Source of the DNA: Bufo bufo
Lineage: Eukaryota > Chordata > Amphibia > Anura > Bufonidae
NCBI RefSeq assembly: GCF_905171765.1
Contig: NC_053390.1
Coordinates: 334,024,294-334,088,293, forward strand
DNA: 64,000 bases
Direction: 5' to 3'
Shown here: one piece after another, positions 33,352-43,831 of the stretch
Layout of the letters: every line of letters starts with the position of its first letter
Position numbering within the stretch: the stretch's first letter is position 1
The notes under the pieces: model-generated
Databases searched by the model: none
The model's input: the letters and a program-made list of their open reading frames with translations, nothing else
Told to the model about the DNA's origin: nothing
Program-made: the position numbers and the translations under genes

Positions 33352-33919
33352 GGTAAGACCACCCTTTTTAACTTTCCAAGTGATCTGGTGTCTCCTGCTG
33401 GTGATGACTGTAGAAATAAGAGGGCACTGTGGCAGAATTTATGGCAGAATCTATGACTGGCACTGTGGTAGGCATAAGGATATATGAGACTGTTATGAGG
33501 GGTATATGTTACTTCTATAGTCATGAGTTAGAACTCCTGAGGGATATTGTGTCTGGAACGCCTGTGTTACACCGTGACTGCTATCTAGGCAACTACATCA
33601 TGACCTATATGTAGGTATAATACTGTTACTATAAAAAAGAATAAAATAAAAAAAATCCATGGTTTATTTATGTAAAAAGATAAAAAGCCACACACACCCA
33701 ACAGGGTCTACACATTTCGAGTCATTACATACACAACCTTACTTATGAAAGACCTATATATCATGAGTAAGGGTCTGTATGTAATGTAAACCAACTACAG
33801 ATTTTTTTTATGGAAGATGGAGTTTTCCATATTTTTGTGTCAAGATACAATCCAGGTGTTATTCATGCTTCTGGGAATTACCCACACATTAGCTGGACTT
33901 GTTCTATATATACTGTATA
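33352..33919. other. Non-coding spacer between hAT copy B and the Tc1 fragment
   Basis: Nothing is recognised. The sequence is AT-rich with several short frames and no protein similarity that I can see. Confidence 0.45.
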
Positions 33920-33921
33920 TA

Positions 33922-34562
33922 CACTACTTACAAAAAGTTGGGGATATTTGGCTTCCGGGTGAAATTTATGGAAACCGTGATATTATATCATTAAAGTACG
34001 GCATTTAAGTAGAAGCATGCAATGGTGATTTCCTTATCTCAAACAATTTATTGAAAAAAAGCCAACAAAAGTGGTGGGTATACCCCCACAAAAAATGTCA
34101 ATGTTTCAATAACTTATCATGTGGCCTTAAGCATCAATTACAGCTTGACAATGATGTCTAATGCTGTTCACAAATTGACTTATTGTCTACTGAGGCCCTC
34201 AGGTCATTGAGGTTCTGGGGTGCAGAGTTATGAGCCTCTACATGGCGATTTAGCTGATCCCTTAGGTTTTCAATAGGATTCAGGTCTGGAGAAAGGTCTG
34301 GAGAAAGTGCAGGCCACTCCATTTGAGATACCTTAGTCTCCAGCAGCCATTTCCTAATGATGCAACCTCGATGAGCTGGCGCATTGTAGTCTATGAAGAT
34401 GAAATTAGGCCTGTTTTGTTAATGCAGAGGCACAATGACTGAATTAATGAAGTTATTCAAGTAGTATGGGTTTGTAACTGTTCCATTCACAAAGTGTAGG
34501 GCAGTTCTGTATTGACTAGACACACCTGTTCACAATGTAACATCACCACCACCAAAGTCTCA
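33922..34562 (-). mobile_element. Tc1/mariner fragment (one end preserved)
   Basis: The left end CACTACTTACAAAAAGTTGG, next to TA at 33920-33921, is a Tc1-type terminal repeat. The other end is lost at about 34562, where gypsy sequence begins. The minus strand encodes transposase C-terminal sequence (next entry). Confidence 0.85.
34100..34555 (-). pseudogene. Tc1-like transposase C-terminal fragment, catalytic Asp changed
   Basis: Reading right to left: TVTNPYYLNNFINSVIVPLH, then [42 protein letters not shown] and DQLNRHVEAHNSAPQNLNDL. The aspartate expected directly before NAPAH is a tyrosine (GAC to TAC), and a 12-bp duplication repeats the residues LSPD before NPIE, which alters the spacing to the catalytic Glu. 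Stops occur further upstream. The fragment is clearly dead. Confidence 0.85.
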
Positions 34563-34591
34563 TTAATTCGGCTCCCAATGATCTTCCTTTT

Positions 34592-35400
34592 GTGCCTCCA
34601 AACTTACACCTGAAAGAGTTGGAAGAATCTTATTGTTCTGTTCTGGCAGGTCATCCAGGTATTGCGGAGACTAAACATCTGGTCTCCTGGGCCTACTGGT
34701 GGTCTACTTGGTCACAACATGGTCTACTTGGTCTACTTGCTAGGGACAAGGTACCCAGGAGATGTCCAGCAGGTTTGCTTTGTCCCTTGCTCATTCCACA
34801 GAGACCCTGGACCCACATCTTGTTGGACTTTATTACGGACCTTCTGCCCTCCCGGAGTAGGTCGGTCATCTGGCTAGTCATAGATAGATTCTCGAAGATG
34901 TGTCATCTGGTATCATTAAAAAAACTTCCGCAAAGGAATTGGCCATTTTGTTTGTGGACAACATCCTTAAATTGCATGGTATACTTGAGTCCATTGTCTT
35001 GGATAGGTGTGCCCAGTTTGTCTTGAGGTTCTGGAGAGAGTGTAGCTGTAACTTGGGATCAAGCTTTCTTTCTCATCTGCGTTCCACCCCGAGACTAATG
35101 GACAAACTGAAAGGGTCAACCAGGTTTTGGAGCAATTTTAAGGTGTTTTGTTTCTGACTGCCAAAACGATTGGAGGTCTTTGCTTCTGGTGGAGTTTGCT
35201 ATTAACAACCATGTCATCTCCTCTAGTGGCATTTCACCTTTTAATTGTAACTGCAGTTTTAATCCGTGTTTTTCCTTTGTATCTGAATTCAGCTCTGTAA
35301 ACCCTGTGTTGGATACTATCTGTAATGATCTGTGCACAGTTTGGACCCAGGCTCGAAAAAGCCAAAAGTATCCAATGTGAACAAGCGAATAAGAAGCGCT
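34592..35400 (+). pseudogene. Chromovirus integrase fragment
   Basis: The N-terminal zinc-binding His pair is visible (SVLAGHPGIAETKHLVSWAY), but the Cys pair is lost in a small deletion before ARDKVPRR. The core has the first D in WLVIDRFSKMCHLV, the second in SIVLDRCAQFVLRFW and, in a shifted frame, ETNGQTERVNQ with the catalytic Glu. VEFAINNHVISSSGISPFN follows. Frameshifts near 34910 and 35080 break the frame. Integrase would join element cDNA to host DNA; this copy cannot. Confidence 0.82.
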
Positions 35401-35467
35401 CTGTACGTTCAAATTTTGTGATAGGTGATTTGGTGTTGCTTTCTACAAAAAAATTTACGGCTTAGAG

Positions 35468-36397
35468 CAGGGGTGGGGAACCATTTTGCTGCCGAGTGCC
35501 ATTTGGATATTTGTAACATCGTTCGAGGGCCATACAAAATACTAAACCCTAAAAATTTGACTGCTATATTTGGTCAAACATATAAGTGACTTAGGGGTAA
35601 GTTACAGAAATTGCGCTTCAATTAAAAAAATATAGACCACTGTATTTTTGCAGCACAAAATGGCACCTGCACTATATATTACAAATAGTACAGATGTAAT
35701 TTTGACCACATATAGCAGTCTAATTTTTAACTTTAGAATGTTATATATTTAGTTCTTTTTTCGGCATTAATGGCAGCCAAGCTAAACCCAGAGGGGTCCA
35801 GAGAGGGGTTTACCCAGCTTTCACTCTCCCTGCCACTGTCCCTGACTCTTTCTTCCCAACTGTCCCTGCCTTTGTCCCTTTCTCAGCCTCAGATCTGGCC
35901 CCCACCTCCATCAGTCTCAAATTAGCCTCCTATTAGACCCCCCCAGCCTATATCAGCCTCAGATCAGACCCTCATCAGACCCTCCTCAGTCTTAGATCAG
36001 ACCCCCAGCCTCAGATCACACCCCAATAAGACCTCTTAACCTCAGATCAGACCCCCATCAGACCCTCCCTAGTCTCAGATTAGCCCCATCAGACCCCCCA
36101 GCATCAGATCAGACCCCCATAAGACCCCCAGACTCAGATCAGACGCCATCAGACCGTTTCCAACCTCCATTAGCCTCAGATCAGCCCCAATCAGAACTCA
36201 GATCAGACATTTAAAAAAAATAAAAAAAATAAACTAGCCTCTCCAACTCCGGACAGCGCTGCCACTTGGCAGATTCACTTACTCTACCTGGTTTTCTTCC
36301 CCCCGTGCTGTACTGTGACCTTCATTAGCATTTTCACAATATGTTCTGGAAGGGGCCATATGAAATGATCCCACGGGCCAGAGGTTCCCCACCCCTG
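35468..36397. mobile_element. hAT-type MITE, 930 bp, inside the chromovirus remnant
   Basis: The ends CAGGGGTGGGGAAC and GTTCCCCACCCCTG are perfect 14-bp inverted repeats with a Charlie-like start. Flanks GCTTAGAG and GCTGAGAT agree at 6 of 8 positions, a worn 8-bp duplication. The interior has CT-rich minisatellite-like sequence (CCTCAGATCAGACCCCCATC repeats, 35885-36195) and no transposase. Confidence 0.85.
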
Positions 36398-36589
36398 GCT
36401 GAGATTATAATTTGGCAAGTTCGCACCTAAATTTATTGCACCATATAAGATCTTGTCAGTTACTAATTCCGTATCTTTTTATTTCCAGCTGCCTTCCTTG
36501 TTCAGAATCCATGATGTGTTACATAAGTCTTTGCTTAAGTGATATGTTTTTCATCTACGATTCCTCCACCTAAACCTTCTGATCCAATA

Positions 36590-36790
36590 ATTATCCTGTA
36601 TGAGATTGAGTACGGGTAGAGAGAATTCTTGATTCCCGGAAGGTTCATGGTTTGCTCCAGTACTTGATTCATTTGAAGGGGTATGGTCCTGAGAAGAGAA
36701 CATGGGTACCAACCAGGGACATCCATGCTCCTCATCTCATTAGGAGATTCCATACTAAATTTCCATTGAAGCCTGCTCCCCTGGTTGAGG
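36590..36790 (+). pseudogene. Chromodomain of the chromovirus integrase
   Basis: In one frame the sequence reads VERILDSRKVHGLLQYLIHL then KGYGPEKRTWVPTRDIHAPH, followed by LIRRFHTKFP. The aromatic and acidic pattern (YLIHxKGYGPEKRTW) is the chromodomain core. Stops in the flanking frame show decay. It lies just after the hAT-MITE insertion and belongs to the integrase C-terminus. Confidence 0.8.
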
Positions 36791-37481
36791 GTCCAGTGGC
36801 CCTTTGCACCACGTGAGACCCGATGATGGGCCATTTCCCCTGTGACTCACTGCATTGCCACTCCCCCTCTCCCCCGGTAACAAGAGCGCCTCCAAAGCTA
36901 TGGAGCGCTCGCTCTGTCTCTCCCCACAGAGCATGTACGCTGGGGGACGTTTATTGCTATGTGGTTTAGGTGTGCAGGATTATGATGCAGGCTGATTGAC
37001 TTCTCAGCCTGCCTATGTTAGGATAACTAGTGTTTTGTTCCAATGGGGTGGGGATCCCTGCTGGCAATACATCCTTCCCAGTTATAGGTTTTCAGTCCCT
37101 TGCTGTTCTCCTGTTTCCATCTTGTGTGTATTTGGATTGCTTATTGTATTGACCTCAGCTAGCCTTCTCTGTCTTGTGATTTGGTACTGTGATTCCCATC
37201 TTATTCTGACTTCAGCATGTTTAGTGTTTGGAGAGGTGTTCTTTTTATGAAATTCTGTGCCCTTTTTTCTCTAAACATACCTTTGTTACTTGTGGCCAAA
37301 GAGTTCTATTTTAAAAGGACTTTTGGGAATTTTGTGGGCCTAACTTTCCTTACGTCTGTGGTCACCACAGTCTCATATACAGCAGGTTTCTGAGTAATAA
37401 AATACTAGGTAGAATATTAGATAGAATGTGCCTGGGCCATCGTGTGTCAATAATCTAAGAATGCCCTCAATTTCTTCCAGG

Positions 37482-38004
37482 TGTAGGAAGGTGCAAGGGT
37501 CCGTCGTTGACTGAAGGTATGTGTCACAATTTTCATGTGTCAGCAGCAGTTGCTGTTTGACACTTAGATATTTAGTATAGCTGTATAGCTGATCCAAGAC
37601 GGCTCTTACTGGGAGTAGTCAAAGTGCTGGGTGGGTGACTACTCCTCACGTTCCAGGCTGGCTTATAAAAAACAGCCAGCACTGTCAGGTGGTGTAGATT
37701 ACCTCCCTCTGACAGTGGAGCTCTGGAGATCTCTGTGCTGAGGTCTGAAGACCATGTTTCAGGCGAGCAGCCCGCCTTAAAGCCTGCAAGTTGACTTTCT
37801 GAGGCTGAGCATTCAGCCGGGTGTGAACTGACACCCAGAATATCAGGTGAACTTTATTTTGTTTTTCTGTGTGTGAACAAGCACCAAGCCTGAAAAGTGA
37901 CTATTGTGTTATAAGTGTGAATAAACACTGAAGAGTGATTTACAACCTGGTCCTTTGCCTATATACTGCATCCCCTAACCTGCCTACCAGAGCGAATCCC
38001 CACA
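37482..38004 (+). repeat. 5' LTR of the Gmr1-like element
   Basis: It is 523 bp, starting TGTAGG and ending CACA. TATAAAAA at 37664-37671 is a likely TATA box and AATAAA at 37920-37925 a likely polyadenylation signal. Compared with the 3' LTR it lacks a stretch of about 32 bp (around GAGGTTCCTGGCCTCGG) and a shorter one just before the TATA box. The sequence after the LTR (TGGTGGAGGATGCG) is in the primer-binding position. Confidence 0.92.
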
Positions 38005-38129
38005 ATTGGTGGAGGATGCGTATAAGCGCAGTGAGGCTTGCCTGAATACTGAAAAAAATTTGTTTTTCCGGGCACGGTTGTTTGTCTTACATCAAACCAG
38101 CGAGATTACAACCCGTGTCCCTTGACAAA

Positions 38130-38960
38130 ATGGAAACTGTCGTGAAAACCCTCATGAATGCTAGCTTGCAGCAGCAGGAGGCTAATAAGCAGCAGCAGGA
38201 AACCAACCAGCTGCTATTGCAGCATGTGATGGCTTTACAAGCGGCAGGAGCGTCCCAGAACATCCATGATGCCCGGAAAGCGATCTGTGCGGTGATCCCT
38301 AAGATGACCCCCTCGGACGATGTTGAGACCTATCTGGCGGTGTTCAAAAAGGTGGACGTGAGGGAGAACCTACCCCGAGATCAATGGGCTGAGGTTGTCG
38401 CTCCGTTCCTGGCATCCGGACCCCAGCAGGTGTTTTTCGACTTACCGGACGATCAAGCGGCTGATTACCCGTCAGTGAAGGGTGAGATCCTAGTGAGACT
38501 GGGGGGGAATGTATTAGTCCGGGCCCAACGGGTGCATCAGTGGGAGTTTAACCCGGCTGAGCCTGCGAGGCCCCAGTATTACACCTGTTGCAAAAATGAC
38601 TGCAACCTGACGTGCTGAGTCCCACTGCTATGTTGGACCGTCTGTTGGCTGATGTGTTCTGGAAGGCTTTGCCGTACCCCCTCTAGCACTGGATTGGCAA
38701 GGTGTTTCCTGGTAATGCCCTTGAAATGGTGGACCTGGTGGAACGCTATGAGTCTACCAGGAATTTGAAAGGGTTCATTTGGGAGGGGGGCAGCCAAACC
38801 CTAGCAATCTCCATCACAGACCCAGATACTTGTCCAACCAAGCCTGCCCGGGGTGTACCCCCCGTAGACCCGGATCCGATAGTATGCTAACGGTGTCAGG
38901 AGCCTGGCCACGTAAGAGCCGACTGTACCCATCGGGGAGAACCCATAGAGACAAACTATG
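38130..38960 (+). pseudogene. gag: gag of the Gmr1-like element with SCAN-like capsid and zinc knuckle
   Basis: The likely start is the ATG at 38130; the frame is already open upstream from a TTG at 38082. A Gln-rich coiled segment comes first (LQQQEANKQQQETNQ), then MTPSDDVETYLAVFKKV and the capsid region. From about 38470 the text YPSVKGEILVRLGGNVLVRA, AQRVHQWEF and, after a frameshift near 38580, FWKALPYPL and GNALEMVDLVERYE follows the pattern of SCAN domains. These are reported to descend from Gmr1-like Gag. At about 38880-38925 a CCHC knuckle (C-x2-C-x4-H-x4-C, RCQEPGHVRADC) carries a TAA between its first two Cys. Gag would form the particle; this one is broken by at least one frameshift and three stops. 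Confidence 0.85.
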
Positions 38961-39024
38961 GATACAGCAACTCGTTGTATCCCAGGAAGCTGTGTGCATC
39001 AGGTATCCAAGAGACTATAGACAA

Positions 39025-39110
39025 TAACCACCTGTGCCAGGTAGAAGTGGGAGACACTCTGGCAGTGGCTTTGTTTGACTCAGGTAGTCCCTGGTAAGAG
39101 CTACCCTGGT
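39025..39110 (+). pseudogene. Aspartic protease remnant
   Basis: The segment CQVEVGDTLAVALFDSGS contains the retropepsin D-S-G motif (about 39076-39084) in the position expected after Gag. The following sequence is frameshifted. Only the active-site neighbourhood is recognisable. Confidence 0.65.
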
Positions 39111-39962
39111 GCAGCCCGACAAGTATACTGGCTGAAAAATCGGGTTTGTGTGCATACATGGAGATTTAAAGGATTATCCCCCGCCCTGGAGTCTCTATCC
39201 ATGGGAGGTGGCAGGTAGACCCACGAGTTGGCTGTTGCCACCACTTTACCTTATGAACTAAAAATAGGGAGAGACTTTCCGGGCTTCCCGTCCCTGTGTC
39301 CGGCTGTGAGAGTTGTTGATGCCCCTGAGTCAGGGATAACTCCAGCAGAGTGGCCTGGCTCGGGCAGGAGGCCATAACCCTAGGAACCTGAGGCCGAAGG
39401 GCCCGCGGTAGGGGTGATCGCCACTTTGGTGGAAGAGGGGAAGACCACCCTGCTGAGTGTCTTGGTAGGAGACATTTAGGACTTGCCGTTAGGTCCTGAA
39501 TTGGCAGACCTCACTGTCTCTGGTGAAAAGTTCGGAACCGCACAACACCGGGACCCAACCTTATGCCGGGCCTTGGAGAATGTTGTAATAATTAATGGTA
39601 AACCACAAAAACCTGGGGTGGACTCGATGTTTCCCCGTTTTGTCATTCACCAGGAAATGCTGTATCGGGTAAACCAACTACGGGGTGAGCATGTTGAACA
39701 GCTGGTGGTGCCCAAGGCATGTCACAAGCTCGTATTGGAGCTTTCCCACCAACATGTTCTTGGCGGTCACTTTGGATGGCAGAAAACGCAGGGGTGGATA
39801 TTACAGCGGTTTTACTGGCCCAGTGTGTTCAGAGAGGTAGAAGAGTTTTGTAAATCTTGCCCAACCTGCCAGATAAATAGCCCTCAGCCACATTTCCGGA
39901 GTCCCCTGGTACCTCTCCCGATTATCGAGGTCCCGTTCAAGCAAATCGCTATGGATCTCAAT

Positions 39963-40565
39963 ACCAAGAAAACAAAAGGAGCTAATTCTGGATTTTAGGA
40001 AGAAGAAACTAAATGGACACTTAGCATTAATGGTGGAAACGTGGAGATAGTTCAAATTTTCAGATTCTTGGGAGTTCATATTAGTCAGGACCTGTCATGG
40101 ATAAAAAACACAACAGAAATTACCAAAAAAGGCCTTCAGAGGCTTTATTTTCTGAGGAGTCTGAAGAAAGCACAACTCCCAAAACAGCTGCTAGTCAATT
40201 TTTATAGGTGCACCATAGAATCTGTTATCACATACTGCATTACAGTGTGGTACTCCGGCTCCTCTTCTGAGGGCAAGAAGACCCTCAAGCGCATCATCAG
40301 AAAGGCTGGCAGAATCACTGGTACTGAGTTACCATCACTGGATGACATCTTCACTGCTCGCTGCAGCAACAGGGCAAAAATTATCTGCGGGGATCCAACT
40401 CACCCCGGCAACAGCCTTTTCATTCCCCTACCCTCTGGTAGGCGTCTTAGAGCCCTACATGCCCACACCACTAGGCTGAAGAACAGCTTTTACCCCAAAA
40501 CAATCAGTCTCCTAAATGCTCAGAGATTATTGCCCCTTCCTAGGATAGAAACTGCCACAGACTGA
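39963..40565 (+). pseudogene. L2-type reverse transcriptase C-terminal end
   Basis: After an early frameshift (KELILDFRKKK in one frame, SINGGNVEIVQIF in the next) the frame runs to the stop at 40565 with FRFLGVHISQDLSW, QRLYFLRSLKKAQLP, NFYRCTIESVITYCITVWY, then LPSLDDIFTARC, DPTHPGNSLFIPLPSGRRLR and RLKNSFYPKTISLLN. This is the region downstream of the RT palm in L2/jockey-type LINEs. The catalytic motifs are not included. Confidence 0.85.
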
Positions 40566-40823
40566 AAGTGACTGCTGTATTCGTGAACCCATGATGATCT
40601 CTTGTCTGCAGTGGTGTCTGAATCAGTGTGTATATATACTCATAAGCACTTCCTACCTTGTTCTTCTTCTTTATATGCTGTGAACTGTGAATAGTAATGC
40701 TTTCTAGTGCAATGTTTTTTTTTTTTTTCTAGTGTAATGCTTTAGTTTAAATGTCAGTTCTTGTTCCTCTGTCCATTGTATCTAGGATTGCTCCAAACAA
40801 CATTTCATTGTATTGTACATTGT

Positions 40824-41503
40824 GAAGTAAAAAAGGGGGTCAGTCAGCACATCCCAAAGCACCACATTATTGCAAATGCTATACTAGCAAGTTAGAGATA
40901 CTTGGCAAATCATTTTGTACAAAATTATTTGAGCCCGTCTGCCGAACGTTAAGGCAATCTCTAGTTAGACGGGTTCCTAACACTATATACCTGTTATGTG
41001 CCATGGCGGCTAACATACAATTCAGAAAGTGTAGGTTCCACTCACATGCTGGGCTCACCTGAATTTCTGTCATTTTCGGTGCCAAAATGGCCTCCATTGA
41101 ATCCAGGGAAGGCATTTACCAGCATGCACGCTGGGCCCACTCCACACAACCCCTGGCGCCACATGGTCACCAAGGACTGCAATGAGAGTCCACACACTAT
41201 CTCTCTCCTGGTGCCATATGGTTTCAGTGAGTGAGGTGGAGTGGGCCAAGCTACATACTAACACTGATTAAAATCAACCTGTGAGACAAACGAGCTGGTC
41301 AGGAGTGCATGACTAAAGAGGCAGCCACGCCTCCAGCAAACTGTGAAGTAAAAAAGGGGGTCAGTCAGCACATCCCAAAGCACCACATTATTGCAAATGC
41401 TATACTAGCAAGTTAGAGATACTTGGCAAATCATTTTGTACAAAATTATTTGAGCCCGTCTGCCGAACGTCAAAGGGATGTGCTGACTGACCCCCTTTTT
41501 TTT
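40824..41503. mobile_element. 680-bp insertion with 129-bp direct repeats and 12-bp target duplication
   Basis: It is flanked by ATTGTACATTGT at 40812-40823 and 41504-41515. A 129-bp sequence (40821-40949) is repeated exactly at 41342-41470. At the right end about 20 bp of the same start appear inverted (GGGATGTGCTGACTGACCCC). Direct repeats plus a terminal inverted piece and a variable-length duplication resemble Penelope-like retroelement insertions. No protein is encoded. Identification is tentative. Confidence 0.6.
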
Positions 41504-42350
41504 ATTGTACATTGTATTACATTGTATTGTACAGTGACAATAAAGGCATCTTATCTTATCTTATAGGCCCAGTACCGAAGTCCGCTAGAGGGCACCAACA
41601 AATCTTGGTCGTCCTCTACTACGACACTTGGTACCCGGAGGTGGTGCCACTGCAACATGCATCAGCCAAACTCATAGCTAAGGAGTTAATGGAGATGGTT
41701 TCCCGAGTGGGACTACCTAAAAGAGGTTCCGACCGACCAAGGGACCCCTTTTATGTCCAAGGTCATGAGGGAACTCTGTAAGTTGCTCCACATAAAACAG
41801 CTAAGGAAGTCCGTGTATCATCTGCAAACGGATGGCCTGGTAGAAAGATTTAATCAAACATTAAAAAACATGTTAAAAAGAGTGGTGTCTAATGATGGGA
41901 GGGACTGGGACATTCTTCTGCCCTATATCATGTTTGCAGTGCGAGAGGTGCCCCAGGCCTCTACTGGGTTCTTGCTCTTCGAACTGCTATATGACAGACA
42001 CCCTCGCGGTCTGTTGGACATAGCCAAAGAAGCATGGGAAAAACAACATACACCGCACAAAAGTGTTATTGACTACGTCACCCAGATACAAGGACAAATG
42101 GAGACAGTGTTGCCTCTGGTCAGGTAACATATGGAAGCAGCGCAGCGAGCCCAGAGTAGGGTCTATAATCGGCAGGCTCGGGTCCGGAACTTTAACCCTG
42201 GTGATCGGGTTTTGGTCCTGGTACCAACCATAGACAGTAAATTCCTAGCTAGGTGGCAGGGGCCCTACAAGGTACTTGAGAAAGTTGGAGAGGTACACCA
42301 GCCGGAGCAGGTTTACCATGTGAATTTACTAAAACCATGGAAAAATAGGA

Positions 42351-43290
42351 AGTCTTCTACTGAAGACAGCCCGCGGCCAGGTTTTCTAGAAGAAGAGGTT
42401 CAGGCCCCTCGGTCTGATGCAAGAGAAGCAGTTGCCACAGTAAAAATTGCTGACAGCCTCTCCTCTAAAAATGCTCAGGAAGCCAGGGAGTTCATTAGTC
42501 GGAACATGGATGTGTTCTCGGACCTTCCTGGACGCACTTCCATAATCCAGCATGACATTGTCACTGAGCCTCAGGCAAAAGTCTGTTTAAAACCATACCG
42601 GGTACCCGAGGCTCGGCGACAAGCCATCTCAGAGGAAATGCAGCTAATGCTGCAACTAGACATCATTGAGGAGTCCAAAAGTGAATGGGCCAGTCTGATA
42701 GTCTTAATACCCAAGCAGGACAGGATGTTACAGTATTGTAATGATTTTCGCAAACTAAACAAAATCTCCAAATTCGATGCGTATCCCATGCCCCGGGAGG
42801 ATGAACTCATCGAGAGGTTAGAACGAGCCCGGTATTTTTCTGTTTATGGACCTCATGAAAAAAGGATACTGGCAGGTGCCCTTAACGGAGGCTGCCAAAG
42901 AGAAAACATGCATGGCGCGCATTCCACTTTTCAGCGACTAATGGACTTTGTGCTTCGCCCACATTGTCGGTACGCGTCGGCTTACCTGGACGATATCGCC
43001 ATCCACAGTACCGACTGGGAAAGTCATCTACCCAAAGTGCAGGCTTTAGTGGACTCACTTAGGAAGACTGGACTGACCGCTAACCCAAATAAATGTGCAA
43101 TAGGGTTAGAGGAGACTAAGTTCCTGGGGTACGTCATTGGACGTGGAGTTATCAAACCCCAAGTGAATAAAATAGAGGCGATTCGGAATTGGCCCCAACC
43201 TGTCACCACTAGGCAAGTAAAGTCGTTCCTGGGAATGGTGGGCTATTATATGAGGTTGGTTCCCCATTTTGCCAATTTAGCGGCTCCGTT
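42351..43290 (+). pseudogene. Reverse transcriptase of the Gmr1-like element
   Basis: It follows the integrase C-terminus in the same frame. Visible are IIQHDIVTEPQAKVCLKPYR, VPEARRQAISEEMQLML, IIEESKSEWASLIVLIPKQD, CNDFRKLNKISKFDAYPMPR and DELIERLERARYFS. A short out-of-frame stretch then reads GYWQVPLTEAAKEKT in another frame. FQRLMDFVLRPH and the catalytic YLDD (about 42983) follow, then KCAIGLEETKFLGYVIG. A deletion of roughly 55-60 bp removes the residues normally between KEKT and HGAPATFQ. The enzyme is dead but easily recognised. Confidence 0.9.
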
Positions 43291-43800
43291 CACAGGGCTC
43301 TTGAAGGGACAGAATTCCGTGATGGTCCGCTGGAATTACCAGGCGGAAGAGGCTTTTTACGCGTTGAAGTTGGTCCTGTGCGGGTCACCGGTTTTGGTGA
43401 CGCCCAACTTCAAGAGGGAGTTTGTGGTACAGACTGATGCCTCTGAAGTAGGCCTCGATGCTGTACTCTCTCAGTAAATCAATGGGGAGGAACATCCTAT
43501 TGTTTTCCTGAGCCGCAAACTCACCCCAGCCGAGACTAGGTACAGTATAGTGGAGAGAGAGTGCCTGGCCATCAAATGGACACTTGAGTCTCTCCGATAA
43601 TATCTGCTGGTGAGAAAGTTCCGTCTGGTGACCGACCACTTCCCTCTCAAGTGGATGAGCCAGGCCAAAGAGAGGAATGCTCGGGTCACCAGATAGTTCT
43701 TGTCATTACAGAACTTCAAGTTCTCAGTGGAACACAGGGCAGGCCGCTGACAGGGAAACGCAGATGCCCTCTCCTGGGTACACTGTCTGGCAAGTGTTCA
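43290..43800 (+). pseudogene. RNase H of the Gmr1-like element
   Basis: The domain begins in frame with RT: VRWNYQAEEAFYALKLVLCG and FVVQTDASEVGLDAVLSQ, where the first catalytic Asp sits. A TAA at 43477 interrupts. It continues with PIVFLSRKLTPAETRYSIVE, ERECLAIKWTLESLR, FRLVTDHFPLKWM and finally GNADALSW. Three further in-frame stops are present. It is the last gene before the polypurine tract (43818-43831, AAAGGAGGGAGGTA). Confidence 0.88.
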
Positions 43801-43831
43801 CCCCCTCAGGGTTGAACAAAGGAGGGAGGTA

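Larger units (their letters stand above)
34563..37460 (+). mobile_element. Ty3/gypsy chromovirus remnant (integrase and chromodomain)
   Basis: It contains decayed integrase (34592-35400), a chromodomain (about 36590-36790) and a downstream non-coding part that may include LTR sequence (36800-37460, boundaries unclear). A 930-bp hAT-type MITE interrupts it. Gag, protease and RT are absent, so this is a 5'-truncated or deleted copy. A C-terminal chromodomain is the mark of chromoviruses and in known members guides integration to particular chromatin. Confidence 0.75.
39963..41563 (+). mobile_element. L2-type LINE, 5'-truncated, inserted in the integrase
   Basis: The insert begins at about 39963 (KTK motif region) and ends GACAATAAAGGCATCTTATC followed by TTATC-type repeats, the tail style of L2-like LINEs. 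The gypsy integrase reads across the two joints. A separate 680-bp insertion (40824-41503) lies in its 3' UTR. The LINE is therefore younger than the gypsy element, and the inner insertion younger still. The clade name is inferred from protein texture. Confidence 0.82.
39483..42350 (+). pseudogene. Integrase of the Gmr1-like element, split by a LINE insertion
   Basis: Part 1 (39483-39962) holds the zinc-binding domain: HQHVLGGHFG (His pair) and FCKSCPTCQ (Cys pair), then PFKQIAMDL. Part 2 resumes at 41564 with GPVPKSARGHQQILVVLYYD (first catalytic Asp), then, one frame over, TDQGTPF (second Asp, about 41740) and TDGLVERFNQTLK (Glu). The C-terminal GPY/F-type module is at about 42255-42350 (ARWQGPYKVLEKVGEVHQPE). 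A TAA lies at 42125-42127. Integrase inserts the cDNA; this copy is inactivated by the ~1.6-kb insertion, a frameshift and a stop. Its position upstream of RT is the notable point. Confidence 0.9.
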
